Source: Halomonas urumqiensis (GTDB lineage: Bacteria; Pseudomonadota; Gammaproteobacteria; Pseudomonadales; Halomonadaceae). From it: a stretch of 64,000 nt of DNA. Shown piece by piece: positions 52,035 to 61,778 of this stretch. The DNA is taken from assembly GCF_003028575.1 (NCBI RefSeq), contig NZ_PYUD01000001.1:496001-560000 (forward strand), written 5' to 3'. Under the pieces are notes generated by a model, which was given only the letters and a program-made list of their open reading frames with translations, made no database searches and had not been told where the DNA came from. Numbering within the stretch: the stretch's first letter is position 1; each line of letters begins with the position of its first letter. The translations under genes and the position numbers were made by a program.

Positions 52035-52858
52035 GCACTACCTTCGAGACCTGGCGCGTGCGCTTCGAGCGCCTGCGCGCCAACAAGATTTTCGAGCTGA
52101 CGGTGATCACCATCATCGTCGTCTCGGCGCTGCTGATCGGTGCACGCACCTACGAGGAAACCTCGCGCTTCCAGTCGTGGCTGCTGGTGCTCGATACCGC
52201 GATCACAGTGTTCTTCCTGGTGGAAATACTGATCCGCATGGCGGCGGAGAAGCGCCTGCGTGACTTCTTCAAGCGCGGCTGGAACATCTTCGACTTCCTG
52301 ATCGTCACCGCCAGCCTGATCCCCATGGACGACTCGGAGATGGTGCTGCTCGCGCGGCTGTTGCGGGTCTTCCGGGTGTTGCGCCTGGTGTCGATGATTC
52401 CAGAACTGCGCATGCTGATCGCGGCACTGTTCAAGTCGATCCCGCGCATGGGTTATGTGGCGCTATTGATGTTCATCATCTTCTACATCTATGGCGCCGT
52501 TGGCAGCTTCCTGTTCGCCAGTGTCGACGAGAAGCTGTGGGGTAATATTTCGTTGGCCATGCTGACACTGTTCCAGGTGGCAACCTTCGAAAGCTGGGCC
52601 ACGGCGGTGCTCTATCCCACCATGGAACAGTATCCCTATGCCTGGATCTACTTCCTGACCTTCATCTTCTTCAATGCCTTCATTTTCCTCAACATGATGA
52701 TCGGTATCGTGCTGGACGTGATGCAGAAGGAGAGCGTGGCGATCCAGCTGGAAAACGGAGAAGGGGAGGCCGCCGAGATGCACGGCCTGCGCGATGACGT
52801 GCGTCATATGCGCGAGCAACTGGCGCGCATGGAAGAAATGCTGGAACGTCGCGGTTGA
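52031..52858 (+). CDS. Bacterial voltage-gated sodium channel (NaChBac/BacNav family)
   Basis: A 275-residue six-helix channel subunit. The voltage sensor S4 has arginines at every third position, Arg109, Arg112, Arg115 and Arg118 (LLARLLRVFRVLRLV). The pore loop reads TLFQVATFESWATAV, with selectivity-filter Glu187 in FESWAT (LESWAS in NaChBac). S6 is FNAFIFLNMMIGIVLDVM. A C-terminal acidic linker leads to a short coiled coil (LRDDVRHMREQLARMEEMLERR), as in tetrameric BacNav proteins. GTG 52031 overlaps the serB stop. It should admit sodium on depolarisation, relevant to a halophile's ion balance, pH or motility; that role is inference. Confidence 0.92.
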   Translation: MSTTFETWRVRFERLRANKIFELTVITIIVVSALLIGARTYEETSRFQSWLLVLDTAITVFFLVEILIRMAAEKRLRDFFKRGWNIFDFLIVTASLIPMDDSEMVLLARLLRVFRVLRLVSMIPELRMLIAALFKSIPRMGYVALLMFIIFYIYGAVGSFLFASVDEKLWGNISLAMLTLFQVATFESWATAVLYPTMEQYPYAWIYFLTFIFFNAFIFLNMMIGIVLDVMQKESVAIQLENGEGEAAEMHGLRDDVRHMREQLARMEEMLERRG

Positions 52859-52889
52859 CAAGGCGTCGCCAGACTGATTTTCTAGGGGC

Positions 52890-52940
52890 ATGAACGTGAC
52901 CATGTACGACCTCGACCTACGACTACTAGCCCTCTCCTGA
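52890..52940 (+). CDS. Putative leuA leader peptide (16 residues, leucine-rich)
   Basis: A short reading frame [16 protein letters not shown] with five leucines in the last ten residues, encoded CTC, CTA, CTA, CTA and CTC. CTA is a rare codon in GC-rich genomes and is otherwise scarce here, as expected of a peptide whose translation senses charged tRNA-Leu. AGGGG lies just before the first ATG; the second ATG (52902) is also possible. A 7-bp hairpin starts six bases after the stop, and the next gene is leuA. This fits an attenuation leader. Confidence 0.6.
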   Translation: MNVTMYDLDLRLLALS

Positions 52941-52945
52941 GCGAG

Positions 52946-52964
52946 GCGATGCCGGCTGCATCGC
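52946..52964 (+). promoter_or_regulatory. Hairpin directly after the leader peptide
   Basis: GCGATGC (52946-52952) and GCATCGC (52958-52964) form a perfect 7-bp stem with a CGGCT loop, starting six bases after the stop codon of the leucine-rich leader. In an attenuator it could be the first of competing structures. Confidence 0.5.
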
Positions 52965-53142
52965 ATTCCTGCAGGTGAACGCCCAATCGCTAGCATGTCA
53001 CGGTCTAAACGAGGTTGTACCATGTCCCCCATCACTACCCACCCAGTCACCCAGCCTGAGCCTCGTGCTTTCCACGTCGCCAAGCGCAGTGTCATGTGTG
53101 TGGCTTGCTGCATTCGCAGCTGGCGGACCGACCGACTACCCG

Positions 53143-53174
53143 ACGCCCCGCATGGCTCCTGGCCTGCGGGGCGT
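53143..53174 (+). terminator. GC-rich hairpin in the leuA leader, possible attenuator
   Basis: ACGCCCCGCA (53143-53152) pairs perfectly with TGCGGGGCGT (53165-53174). Inside, GGC and GCC add three more pairs after a bulged T. It lies 86 bp before the leuA start and about 200 nt after the leader peptide. No T-run follows, so it may pause or terminate transcription only weakly. The rest of 52941-53259 has no convincing gene. Confidence 0.45.
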
Positions 53175-53259
53175 TGCCGTTGATGGATTGCCTGACACCC
53201 GATTGACACCGGCCCTGGACCAAGAAGAGGGCCGTACCGACTACCAGGAGACCGCCACC

Positions 53260-54966
<1,707 letters not shown>

Positions 54967-54998
54967 CGCCATAAGCTGGAAGTAACCCCGATAACCTC

Positions 54999-55028
54999 AG
55001 CCCCATGCCGATCTATCGGCATGGGGCT
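54999..55028 (+). terminator. Intrinsic terminator after leuA
   Basis: AGCCCCATGCCGA (54999-55011) and TCGGCATGGGGCT (55016-55028) form a perfect 13-bp stem with a TCTA loop, followed by a T-containing stretch (TGTGGGCTTCTTTC). A wider pair, AAGCTGGAAG at 54973 and CTTCCAGCTT at 55063, brackets it. Confidence 0.88.
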
Positions 55029-55079
55029 TGTGGGCTTCTTTCAGTTCCGGCGCCACCGGGAACTTCCAGCTTCACGCTT

Positions 55080-55137
55080 CCAGGAGCGAAGCGACGCTCT
55101 TCAAGCTCCCAGGAGTGAAGCGACGCTTTTCAAGCTC
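55080..55137. repeat. Two tandem 29-bp units between leuA and epmB
   Basis: The 29-bp unit CCAGGAGCGAAGCGACGCTC plus TTCAAGCTC occurs at 55080-55108 and again at 55109-55137 with two C/T differences. Each unit contains a small dyad (GAGCG/CGCTC in copy 1). The second copy runs into the epmB stop codon. Confidence 0.8.
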
Positions 55138-56149
55138 AGAGTGGCGTCTTGCTTGCCTCGCCGGGTACCTCGCGCACCAGGCGGGGCATCAGGAAGCCGG
55201 GCAGGCGCTTGCGTAGCTCGGCGACTCGTTCGCGGGCCTCGTCATCCGGCACATCGAAATGGGCGGCACCCGCCACCGGGTCGAGCACGTGCAGGTAGTA
55301 GGGCAGGATGCCGGCCTCGAAGAGCCGCTCCGAGAGTTCCGCCAGGGCATCGGTGGTGTCGTTGACCCCGCGCAGCAGCACGCTCTGGTTGAGCAGCGTG
55401 ACACCGGCACGCTTGAGGCGCGCGCAGGCGGCGATCACGGCGTCATCGATTTCCTGGGCATGATTGATATGCAGCACGACGACCTTCTGCAGCCGGGTGG
55501 CGTCGAGCCAGCCGAGCAGGGCCTCGTCGATGCGGTCGGGAATCACCACCGGCAGGCGGGTATGGATGCGCAGGCGCTTCAGGTGGGGGATCGCCTCGAG
55601 GCGTGCCACCAGCCAGGCGAGCTGGCGGTCATTGGCGGCCAGTGGGTCGCCACCGGAGAGGATCGCTTCGCTGATGCTTGGATCATCGCGCAGGGCGTCG
55701 AGAGTCGCGTCCCACTGCGCGCGCGACGGCGAGTTCTCGGCGTAGGGGAAGTGACGCCGAAAGCAGTAGCGGCAGTTGACCGCGCAGGCGGGGCTGGTGA
55801 TCAGCAATACCCGGCCGGCGTACTTGTGGATCAGCCCACGTGAGGATGTGTGCTCGGCCTCGGCCAGCGGGTCGCTGACATAACCTTCTCGGGCAAGCCT
55901 TTCCTCGCCCAGTGGCAATACCTGGCGCAGCAACGGGTCGTTGGCGTCACCATGGCGCATGCGGGCGACAAAGGCCTCGGGCACGCGCACCTCGAACAGC
56001 GCGTGGCCGGTTTGCGCACCCGCGAGCCAGGCGTCTTCGAGGCCCAGCCGCCGGCACAGCTCGCGTGGGTCGCGAATGGCACCGGCAAGTTGCGCCTGCC
56101 AGGCGGGTGGTAGGTGCAGCGGTTTGAACTCATCGGGGCTGGCTGACAC
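55136..56149 (-). CDS. epmB: EF-P beta-lysylation protein EpmB (lysine 2,3-aminomutase-like)
   Basis: A 337-residue radical-SAM enzyme. The cluster motif CxxxCxxC is in ACAVNCRYCFRRHFPYAEN. AILSGGDPLAANDRQLAWLVARLEAIPHLKRLRIHTRLPVVIP, VVLHINHAQEID and LLNQSVLLRGVNDTTDALAELSERLFEAGILPYYLHVLD are typical. EpmB converts alpha-lysine to beta-lysine for attachment to EF-P. GTG 56149 gives the family's usual N-terminus (W17 aligns with W15 in E. coli as I recall it), though its ribosome binding site is weak. An upstream ATG at 56221 lies inside repeat copy B. It is divergent from efp. Confidence 0.9.
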   Translation of the reverse strand: MSASPDEFKPLHLPPAWQAQLAGAIRDPRELCRRLGLEDAWLAGAQTGHALFEVRVPEAFVARMRHGDANDPLLRQVLPLGEERLAREGYVSDPLAEAEHTSSRGLIHKYAGRVLLITSPACAVNCRYCFRRHFPYAENSPSRAQWDATLDALRDDPSISEAILSGGDPLAANDRQLAWLVARLEAIPHLKRLRIHTRLPVVIPDRIDEALLGWLDATRLQKVVVLHINHAQEIDDAVIAACARLKRAGVTLLNQSVLLRGVNDTTDALAELSERLFEAGILPYYLHVLDPVAGAAHFDVPDDEARERVAELRKRLPGFLMPRLVREVPGEASKTPL

Positions 56150-56160
56150 GCTCGCGGCTG

Positions 56161-56276
56161 ACCCGGCGACAGGTTGGTGAGGGGGCGCTGTAAACCCATC
56201 CCTGGGCGCTACCGACGCCATCCCTGGCGTAGGACCCCCTCTGCGACCTGTCCCCGGTGCTTCTCGCTTGGCGCCA
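56161..56276 (-). repeat. Dispersed intergenic repeat, copy B (upstream of epmB)
   Basis: A full copy on the minus strand, in sense with epmB. Read along the minus strand it starts GGCGCCAAGCGAG, then GGGGACAGGTCG, hairpin 1 ACGCCA-GGGA-TGGCGT (56230-56215), TAGCG, hairpin 2 CCCA-GGGA-TGGG (56206-56195), TTTACAGCGCC and CCTGTCGCCGGGT. Both hairpins contain CAGGGATG, with loops 22 nt apart. It ends 12 bp before the preferred epmB start. Confidence 0.82.
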
Positions 56277-56446
56277 TCGGGATTGCCCTGTTCGGTCTCG
56301 TCGGGACGCTGCAAAAGGGCGGGGCTTCGGGTTATCATGCGGCACACCAGTCAATACGGGCGGGGGCAATCCCTCGCCGAATGTCGTTTACTTGCGCGCG
56401 CCGCCGGCCAGTGCCCGGGGGCGCGCTTGAATATGGGTGAGAGATC

Positions 56447-57013
56447 ATGGCGAACTATTCTACCAACGAATTCAAGGGTGGGTTGAAGGTGATGCTGGAT
56501 GGCGACCCTTGTGCCATCGTCGAGAACGAATTCGTCAAGCCGGGCAAGGGCCAGGCCTTCAACCGGGTCAAGCTGCGCAACCTGATCACCGGGCGCGTCT
56601 GGGAGCGTACCTTCAAGTCTGGCGAATCCCTCGAGGGCGCCGACGTGATGGACCTGGAAATGGAGTACCTCTACACCGACGGGGACATGTGGCACTTCAT
56701 GAAGACCGACGGCTCCTTCGAACAGTACGCCGTTGAAAAGAAGGCGCTGGGGGATACCGCCAAGTGGCTCAAGGAACAGGTGGCCTATACCGTGACGCTG
56801 TGGAATGACAACGCCATCAGCGTGTCGCCGCCTAACTTCATCGAGCTGGAGGTGGTCGAGACCGACCCCGGCCTCAAGGGTGATACCGCCCAGGGTGGCT
56901 CGAAGCCAGCCACGCTGACCTCGGGTGCCGTGGTTCGCGTACCGCTGTTCATCAATCAGGGCGAAGTGCTGAAGGTCGACACGCGCAGCGGCGAGTACGT
57001 GTCCCGCGCTTGA
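56447..57013 (+). CDS. efp: Elongation factor P
   Basis: A 188-residue EF-P, which rescues ribosomes stalled at proline-rich stretches. Three beta-barrel domains are evident: domain I with the modification loop [10 protein letters not shown], where Lys34 is the site beta-lysylated by EpmA/EpmB; domain II ([21 protein letters not shown]); and domain III ending [11 protein letters not shown]. Length and the Lys34 position fit the E. coli type. It is flanked by epmB (divergent) and epmA (same strand), so factor and modifiers are clustered. Confidence 0.97.
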   Translation: MANYSTNEFKGGLKVMLDGDPCAIVENEFVKPGKGQAFNRVKLRNLITGRVWERTFKSGESLEGADVMDLEMEYLYTDGDMWHFMKTDGSFEQYAVEKKALGDTAKWLKEQVAYTVTLWNDNAISVSPPNFIELEVVETDPGLKGDTAQGGSKPATLTSGAVVRVPLFINQGEVLKVDTRSGEYVSRA

Positions 57014-57032
57014 TTGTCTCAAGTTGGGAGCC

Positions 57033-57135
57033 GCGAGCGGCGTAGGGGACAGGTCGTAGCGGACATCTTTTTCAGGGATGAAAAAGCTAGCGCCCAGGGA
57101 TGAGTTCACAGCGTATCCGCATCGTCCTGTCGCCG
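57033..57135 (+). repeat. Dispersed intergenic repeat, copy C (upstream of epmA)
   Basis: A sense-strand copy: GCGAGCGGCG, GGGGACAGGTCG, hairpin 1 CTTTTTCA-GGGA-TGAAAAAG (57067-57086), TAGCG, then CCCA-GGGA-TGAG (57093-57104), TTCACAGCG and CCTGTCGCCG. The stem of hairpin 1 shares no sequence with copies A and B yet pairs perfectly over 8 bp. Both motifs are exact CAGGGATG, 22 nt apart. It lies in the gap between efp and epmA, 76 bp before the epmA start. Confidence 0.82.
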
Positions 57136-57211
57136 ACAAGCCGCGTCCGGTTCAGCGCAATGAAGGTCACGCTTATGGCGTGACCTTCTGTCGTTGTGGA
57201 GAACGCACCTT

Positions 57212-58186
57212 ATGGAAACTGACTGGCGCCCTACGGCATCCATCGAGACCCTGCGCGAGCGCGCCCGGCTGCTGGCCGTGGTGCGTGCCTTCTTCGCCGC
57301 ACGTGATGTACTCGAGGTGGAGACCCCGGTGCTTGGCCATGGCGGCAGCAGCGATGTTCACCTCGCCTCGCTGTCGACCCAGGCGGCCACCCCCGCCGGG
57401 CGTGAGCGTCTGTGGCTGCAGACGTCGCCCGAATTCCACATGAAGCGGCTGCTGGCCGCCGGTAGCGGCCCGATCTTCCAGTTGGCGCGCAGTTTTCGCG
57501 ATGGCGAAGTGGGGCGTCGCCACAATATCGAATTCACCATGCTGGAGTGGTATCGCCCGGGCATGCCCCTGCCGGCATTGATCGAGGAGACCTCTGCCCT
57601 GGTCGGTGACGTTCTCGGGCGCGACCCGGGGCCGTTACGCCGATGCCGCTACCGTGAGCTGTTTCGCGACATTCTGTCGATCGACCCTTTTACCACCGCG
57701 CTCTCGGAGATACGTTCCCTGGCCAGTGAGCGGGGCGGGCTTGAGATGGATGACGCCAGCCGTGACGACTGCCTGGACCTGTTGATGAGCCTTGCCATCG
57801 AGCCGACCCTTGGGCATGAAGGAATCGACGTGGTGGTGGATTATCCCGCCAGCCAGGCGGCGCTGGCCCGCCGCCATCAGGACAGCGAGGATGGCGAATG
57901 GGTCGCGTCGCGATTCGAGCTGTATCTGTCGGGGATGGAATTGGCCAATGGCTATGACGAGCTGACCGACGCCGCCGAGCAGCGCCAGCGGTTCACCGAA
58001 GACAACGCGTCACGACGTGCGCTGGGCCTGCCCGAGGTGGATGTGGATGAGAGATTGCTGGCGGCCCTGGAAGCCGGCATGCCGAAGGGCAGCGGGGTGG
58101 CGCTGGGCCTGGATCGGCTTATTCAGTTGGCACTTGGCAAGGCCAGCGTGGCGGAGGTGATGGCCTTCGCCACGCCGCGTTGTTAG
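57212..58186 (+). CDS. epmA: EF-P lysyltransferase EpmA (PoxA/GenX)
   Basis: A 324-residue class II lysyl-tRNA-synthetase-like enzyme lacking the anticodon-binding domain, as in EpmA. Seen: RERARLLAVVRAFFAARDVLEVETPVLG, QTSPEFHMKRLLAAGSGPIFQLARSFRDGE (motif 2), NIEFTMLEWY, ELYLSGMELANGYDEL, and motif 3 PKGSGVALGLDRLIQLALG. It attaches (R)-beta-lysine to Lys34 of EF-P. ATG 57212 is chosen; a frame from 57194 would add six residues. It converges with psd. Confidence 0.95.
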   Translation: METDWRPTASIETLRERARLLAVVRAFFAARDVLEVETPVLGHGGSSDVHLASLSTQAATPAGRERLWLQTSPEFHMKRLLAAGSGPIFQLARSFRDGEVGRRHNIEFTMLEWYRPGMPLPALIEETSALVGDVLGRDPGPLRRCRYRELFRDILSIDPFTTALSEIRSLASERGGLEMDDASRDDCLDLLMSLAIEPTLGHEGIDVVVDYPASQAALARRHQDSEDGEWVASRFELYLSGMELANGYDELTDAAEQRQRFTEDNASRRALGLPEVDVDERLLAALEAGMPKGSGVALGLDRLIQLALGKASVAEVMAFATPRC

Positions 58187-58210
58187 GTGCTTTGACTCAA
58201 TACTACTAAG

Positions 58211-58266
58211 GGAAAGACCCCCTTTTCGGCCTGTCCCCGGCGCCCTCGCTAGGGGCCCTCGCTAGG
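58211..58266 (-). repeat. Dispersed intergenic repeat, copy D (truncated, 3' of psd)
   Basis: On the minus strand: GCCTAGCGAGG, GGCGCCGGGGACAGGCCG, AAAAGGGGGTCTT. This matches the first part of copy B up to GGGGGTCCT and then stops, so both CAGGGATG hairpins are missing. A 12-bp unit, GCCCTCGCTAGG on the plus strand, occurs twice (58242-58253 and 58255-58266). Confidence 0.65.
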
Positions 58267-58268
58267 CG

Positions 58269-59111
58269 TCATGCTGCGCTGAACGCTCCCAGTGACTGCC
58301 CCATCCGCACCTTGGCGCCGGGCACGATATGCTCGGTCACGGTCAGCGGGGTGGCGAACGCCATCACCACGGTGGAGCCGAGCTTGAAGCGGCCCATTTC
58401 CGCGCCCTTGTCGAGATGTACCGGCGTATCGAAGCGCACGCGCTGCACGTCGCCTGCAAGCGGGGTGATCTGACCGGCCCACACCGTTTCGATGGCCGCG
58501 ACGATCATCGCGCCGACCAGCACCATCACCATGGGGCCATGCTCGGTATCGAAATGACAGACCAGCCGTTCGTTGCGGGCGAACAGGTTGGGGACATGCT
58601 CGGTGGTGGCGGCGTTGACCGAGAACAGCCGGCCAGGCACGTAGACCATCTCGGTGAGCGTGCCCGCGACAGGCATGTGGACACGGTGGTAGTCGCGCGG
58701 TGACAGGTAGACGGTGGCGAAGCTGCCGCCGAGATAGCGCCTGGCCGCCTCGCCATCCCCGCCCAGCAGTTCCATGGCCGAAAAGCGGTGGCCCTTGGCC
58801 TGGAGCAACTGGCCGGCCTCGATGGCGCCGAACTGCGAGAGGGTGCCATCGGCGGGACTGACCACTCCCTCGCCGATCGGGCGAGCGTCGTCCTCCAGCG
58901 CCCGGGTGAAGAAATCATTGAAGCTCGCGTAAGCCGTCGGGTCGGGTTCGGCGGCCTCGTCCATATCGACCTCGAACCGCTTGATGAAGGCCTGAATCAG
59001 GGCGTTCTTGAGCCATGGCTGGCGGCACTGGGCCAATTGCCCCACCAGCCGCGAGAGCAGGTGGTGGGGAATCGGGTACTGGATCACGGAAAACAGCTTG
59101 GCTGGGGTCAC
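58269..59111 (-). CDS. psd: Phosphatidylserine decarboxylase
   Basis: A 280-residue pyruvoyl-dependent decarboxylase that makes phosphatidylethanolamine at the inner membrane. Seen: [76 protein letters not shown] and the self-cleavage motif LGST near residue 248, whose Ser becomes the pyruvoyl group. GTG 59111 (VTPAKLFS) is preferred: a longer 315-residue reading would overlap the sulfurtransferase gene upstream. The psd-rhodanese-rsgA-orn neighbourhood is common in gammaproteobacteria. Confidence 0.93.
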   Translation of the reverse strand: MTPAKLFSVIQYPIPHHLLSRLVGQLAQCRQPWLKNALIQAFIKRFEVDMDEAAEPDPTAYASFNDFFTRALEDDARPIGEGVVSPADGTLSQFGAIEAGQLLQAKGHRFSAMELLGGDGEAARRYLGGSFATVYLSPRDYHRVHMPVAGTLTEMVYVPGRLFSVNAATTEHVPNLFARNERLVCHFDTEHGPMVMVLVGAMIVAAIETVWAGQITPLAGDVQRVRFDTPVHLDKGAEMGRFKLGSTVVMAFATPLTVTEHIVPGAKVRMGQSLGAFSAA

Positions 59112-59154
59112 GAAGGTCTCGTCTCGTTGAGCATGTCGAAGATCACTGGTCGGA

Positions 59155-59985
59155 TCACTTTTCCACCGGTGTATCGTCGCGGTTGCCCCACTCCTTCCAG
59201 GAGCCGGCATAACCACGCATCTTGTCGAAGCCCAGTGCGCGCCCCACCAGCCAGGTGAAGCCGCTGCGGTGATGGGTCTGGCAGTGGGTCACCACTTCCA
59301 TGTCGGGTGTCAGCCCCAAGGCTTCGAGCTCGGTGATCAGCTCGGCGTAGTCCCGAATGCGCAGGGAGCGATCGCGATCCATGGCGTCGGTCCACTCCAT
59401 ATTGACCGCACCGGGGATATGCCCCAATCGCTTGTTCTCGCCCTTCTCGCCACGATACTCGGCGGGTGAGCGGGCATCCCACACCGCGAAGCCTTTCTCG
59501 CCCAGCCGCTCGTTGATTTCCTGGCGGTTGATCAACACCTCGGGGTGCAGGATCTCCGCCTGATAGTCGCTGGGGGAGGGCGAGGTGGCCTCGCTGGAGG
59601 TGGCAAGACCGGCATCGCGCCAGGCATGAATGCCGCCATTCAGGTAGGAGTAGCGGGTGTGGCCGATCAGTTCCAGGGTCCACAGCAGGCGGCCCGCCCA
59701 GCCACCACCTTCGTCGTCGTATGCCACCACGTGGGTGTCACGGGTCAGGCCAAGCGAGCTGAACAGTTGCGAAAGCGCTTCTTCGGTGGGCTCGCGGCTG
59801 GGGACATCACCCTCGCCGCGCATCAGCAGGCGATGGTCCAGGAAGATGGCGCCGGGAACGTGGCCTGTCGCGTAGCTGTCCGCCTTCAGCGGCACATCGA
59901 TGATCAACAGCGTCGGCTCATCAAGGTGCTCGACGAGCTGTTCAGGCTCGACGATCAGCGGCAGTAAGTTATCTTCTGAGCTCAT
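59155..59985 (-). CDS. Rhodanese-type sulfurtransferase (two domains)
   Basis: A 276-residue protein with tandem rhodanese domains. The inactive N-terminal domain has [26 protein letters not shown]. The active C-terminal domain has [28 protein letters not shown] and the catalytic cysteine in the loop [12 protein letters not shown]. The loop CQTHHR differs from the thiosulfate sulfurtransferase CRxGxR/T form, so the sulfur donor may differ. AGGAGATTTCC precedes the ATG. It lies 43 bp upstream of psd on the same strand and probably forms an operon with it. Confidence 0.9.
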   Translation of the reverse strand: MSSEDNLLPLIVEPEQLVEHLDEPTLLIIDVPLKADSYATGHVPGAIFLDHRLLMRGEGDVPSREPTEEALSQLFSSLGLTRDTHVVAYDDEGGGWAGRLLWTLELIGHTRYSYLNGGIHAWRDAGLATSSEATSPSPSDYQAEILHPEVLINRQEINERLGEKGFAVWDARSPAEYRGEKGENKRLGHIPGAVNMEWTDAMDRDRSLRIRDYAELITELEALGLTPDMEVVTHCQTHHRSGFTWLVGRALGFDKMRGYAGSWKEWGNRDDTPVEK

Positions 59986-60053
59986 GGAAATCTCCTCGAA
60001 CGGGGCTGGCTCGCCTGCTGCCAGGCGGGGGTGTGCGTCTCAGGTTTCGTCGC

Positions 60054-61088
60054 TCAGGACTCGCAGAGAGTGTCGACGATACGGCGGTAGCTGGCAAAGC
60101 GTTCGGCATGCACCTCGCCACGCTCCACGGCTTCGAGCAGTGCGCAACCCGGTTCCTGGCGGTGGCGGCAATCGCGGAATCGGCAATGGCCGAGCAGCTC
60201 ACGAAACTCGATGAATCCCTCGGCAACCTGCTGCTCGTCGAGATGGATCAGGCCGAATTCGCGGATGCCGGGCGAGTCGATCAATTCGGCGCCATCGGCG
60301 TTGGGCAGCGCGTAGAGCTTGGCCGTGGTGGTGGTGTGGGTGCCCTTGCGCGAATCCTTGGACAACTCGCCGATGCGCAGTTCCTCATCGGGCAACAGGC
60401 GGTCGATCAGCGACGACTTGCCGACCCCGCTCTGGCCGACGAATACCGAGGTGCGCCCGGCCAGGCGCGCATGGAGCGCATCGAGGCCCGCTTCCCCCGC
60501 GGTGGTGCTTGCCACCACGGGGTAGCCGAGTGCTTCGTAGCGCCCGAGCAGATCGCGAAGCTCGCCGCCGGCATCCGGCAGCAGGTCGATCTTGTTGAGC
60601 ACCAGGACCGGCGCGATGCCGGTGGCTTCGGCGGCCACCAGATAACGGTCGATCAGGTTGGCATGGGGGGCGGGTTCCACGGCGAAGACGATCAGCAACT
60701 GGTCGATATTGGCCGCCACCGGCTTGAGCTGGCCACGCGCGTCAGGACGCTCGAGCACGCTGTCGCGATCCCCACGAGCGACCACCACGCCCTCGACCAG
60801 CGCTCCCATGGCATCCTCGCGCCCCCGCCAGATCACCCGGTCGCCGGTGACCAACCCTTCGAGATTGGCGCGCAAGTGGCAGCGCACCGGTGTCTCGGCG
60901 CCATCGGGTCGCACGTCCAGCGTGCGGCCGAAGTGAGCGATCACTCGGCCAGGACGCTCAGGTCCGTATTCACCGGCCGCCAGCTTTTCGCTGTCCTGGG
61001 AATCCTTTCTTGCGGCGCGCGCGGCGCGCTCCGCCTGAACCTTCTCGACACGCCAGCGTTGCTGGCGGCTCAACTTGCGTTTGGTCAT
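60054..61088 (-). CDS. rsgA: Ribosome biogenesis GTPase RsgA
   Basis: A 344-residue circularly permuted GTPase that checks 30S maturation. The order G4-G5-G1-G3 is visible: VLNKIDLL near residue 176, then the P-loop [15 protein letters not shown] near 224, and [10 protein letters not shown]. An OB-fold ([18 protein letters not shown]) lies before it, and a C-terminal zinc finger [14 protein letters not shown] after it. The basic N-terminus [20 protein letters not shown] is typical of the family. It is divergent from orn with 51 bp between, the usual arrangement. Confidence 0.95.
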   Translation of the reverse strand: MTKRKLSRQQRWRVEKVQAERAARAARKDSQDSEKLAAGEYGPERPGRVIAHFGRTLDVRPDGAETPVRCHLRANLEGLVTGDRVIWRGREDAMGALVEGVVVARGDRDSVLERPDARGQLKPVAANIDQLLIVFAVEPAPHANLIDRYLVAAEATGIAPVLVLNKIDLLPDAGGELRDLLGRYEALGYPVVASTTAGEAGLDALHARLAGRTSVFVGQSGVGKSSLIDRLLPDEELRIGELSKDSRKGTHTTTTAKLYALPNADGAELIDSPGIREFGLIHLDEQQVAEGFIEFRELLGHCRFRDCRHRQEPGCALLEAVERGEVHAERFASYRRIVDTLCES

Positions 61089-61139
61089 GGGGGCCCGATG
61101 GTCGATACAATGGGGGTATTGTACCCTCAGGAGCCCACC

Positions 61140-61739
61140 GTGAACGATACCGCCAACACATCACAGCAGGACCCACGCAAGAATCGCCTGGTGTGGATCG
61201 ACCTGGAGATGACCGGGCTCGACCCCAATCGCGAGCGCATCATCGAAGTCGCCACCCTGATCACCGACAACGACCTCAACCTGGTCGCCGAGGGGCCGGT
61301 GATCGCCGTGCACCAGCCCGACGGCCTGCTAGAGGCCATGGACGACTGGAATCAGAAAACCCATGGCGGTTCCGGCCTGGTCAAGCGCGTCAGGGAGAGC
61401 ACGGTGGAGACCGCCGAGGCCGAACGCCTGACCCTCGAGTTTCTGATGGCCCATGTCGATCCTGGCACGTCGCCGATGTGCGGCAACAGCGTGCACCAGG
61501 ATCGGCGCTTCCTGGAACGCGAGATGCCGGGTCTACTGGGGTTCTTCCACTATCGCAATCTGGACGTATCGACACTCAAGGAGTTGGCCAAGCGCTGGAA
61601 TCCTGGCGCCCTTGCCGGCTTCGAGAAGCGCAACGTGCACCTGGCCATGGACGACATCAAGGAGTCGATCGCCGAGCTCGCCCACTATCGCGAGACGTTC
61701 CTGCGCCTGACGGAGCGTGAGAGCGACGAGGAGGAGTGA
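61140..61739 (+). CDS. orn: Oligoribonuclease
   Basis: A 199-residue DEDDh 3'-5' exonuclease that degrades di- to pentanucleotides, including pGpG. Motifs: [20 protein letters not shown] (first acidic pair), [18 protein letters not shown] (third Asp), [18 protein letters not shown] and [18 protein letters not shown] (His-x4-Asp region). GTG 61140 has AGGAG six bases upstream. The long in-frame extension to 60033 is antisense to rsgA and is rejected. Confidence 0.96.
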   Translation: MNDTANTSQQDPRKNRLVWIDLEMTGLDPNRERIIEVATLITDNDLNLVAEGPVIAVHQPDGLLEAMDDWNQKTHGGSGLVKRVRESTVETAEAERLTLEFLMAHVDPGTSPMCGNSVHQDRRFLEREMPGLLGFFHYRNLDVSTLKELAKRWNPGALAGFEKRNVHLAMDDIKESIAELAHYRETFLRLTERESDEEE

Positions 61740-61746
61740 TCCTGCG

Positions 61747-61778
61747 CACGACTCACGACTCACGACTCACGACTCACG
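61747..61778. repeat. CACGACT heptamer tandem repeat, 4.6 copies
   Basis: Four exact CACGACT units followed by CACG, lying just after the orn stop and across the queG stop codon (61760-61762). Because the unit is seven bases, gain or loss of one would shift the end of the queG frame. Confidence 0.85.

Noticed and set aside
53022..53180. A 53-codon frame in the leuA leader (MSPITTHPV start) as a possible leader peptide
   Set aside because: It contains only one Leu codon and no good ribosome binding site. The leucine-rich frame at 52890 is a far better candidate.
60033..61139. An N-terminal extension of the oligoribonuclease frame by 369 codons
   Set aside because: It runs antisense through rsgA. 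The GTG at 61140 has a good ribosome binding site and gives the normal oligoribonuclease length.
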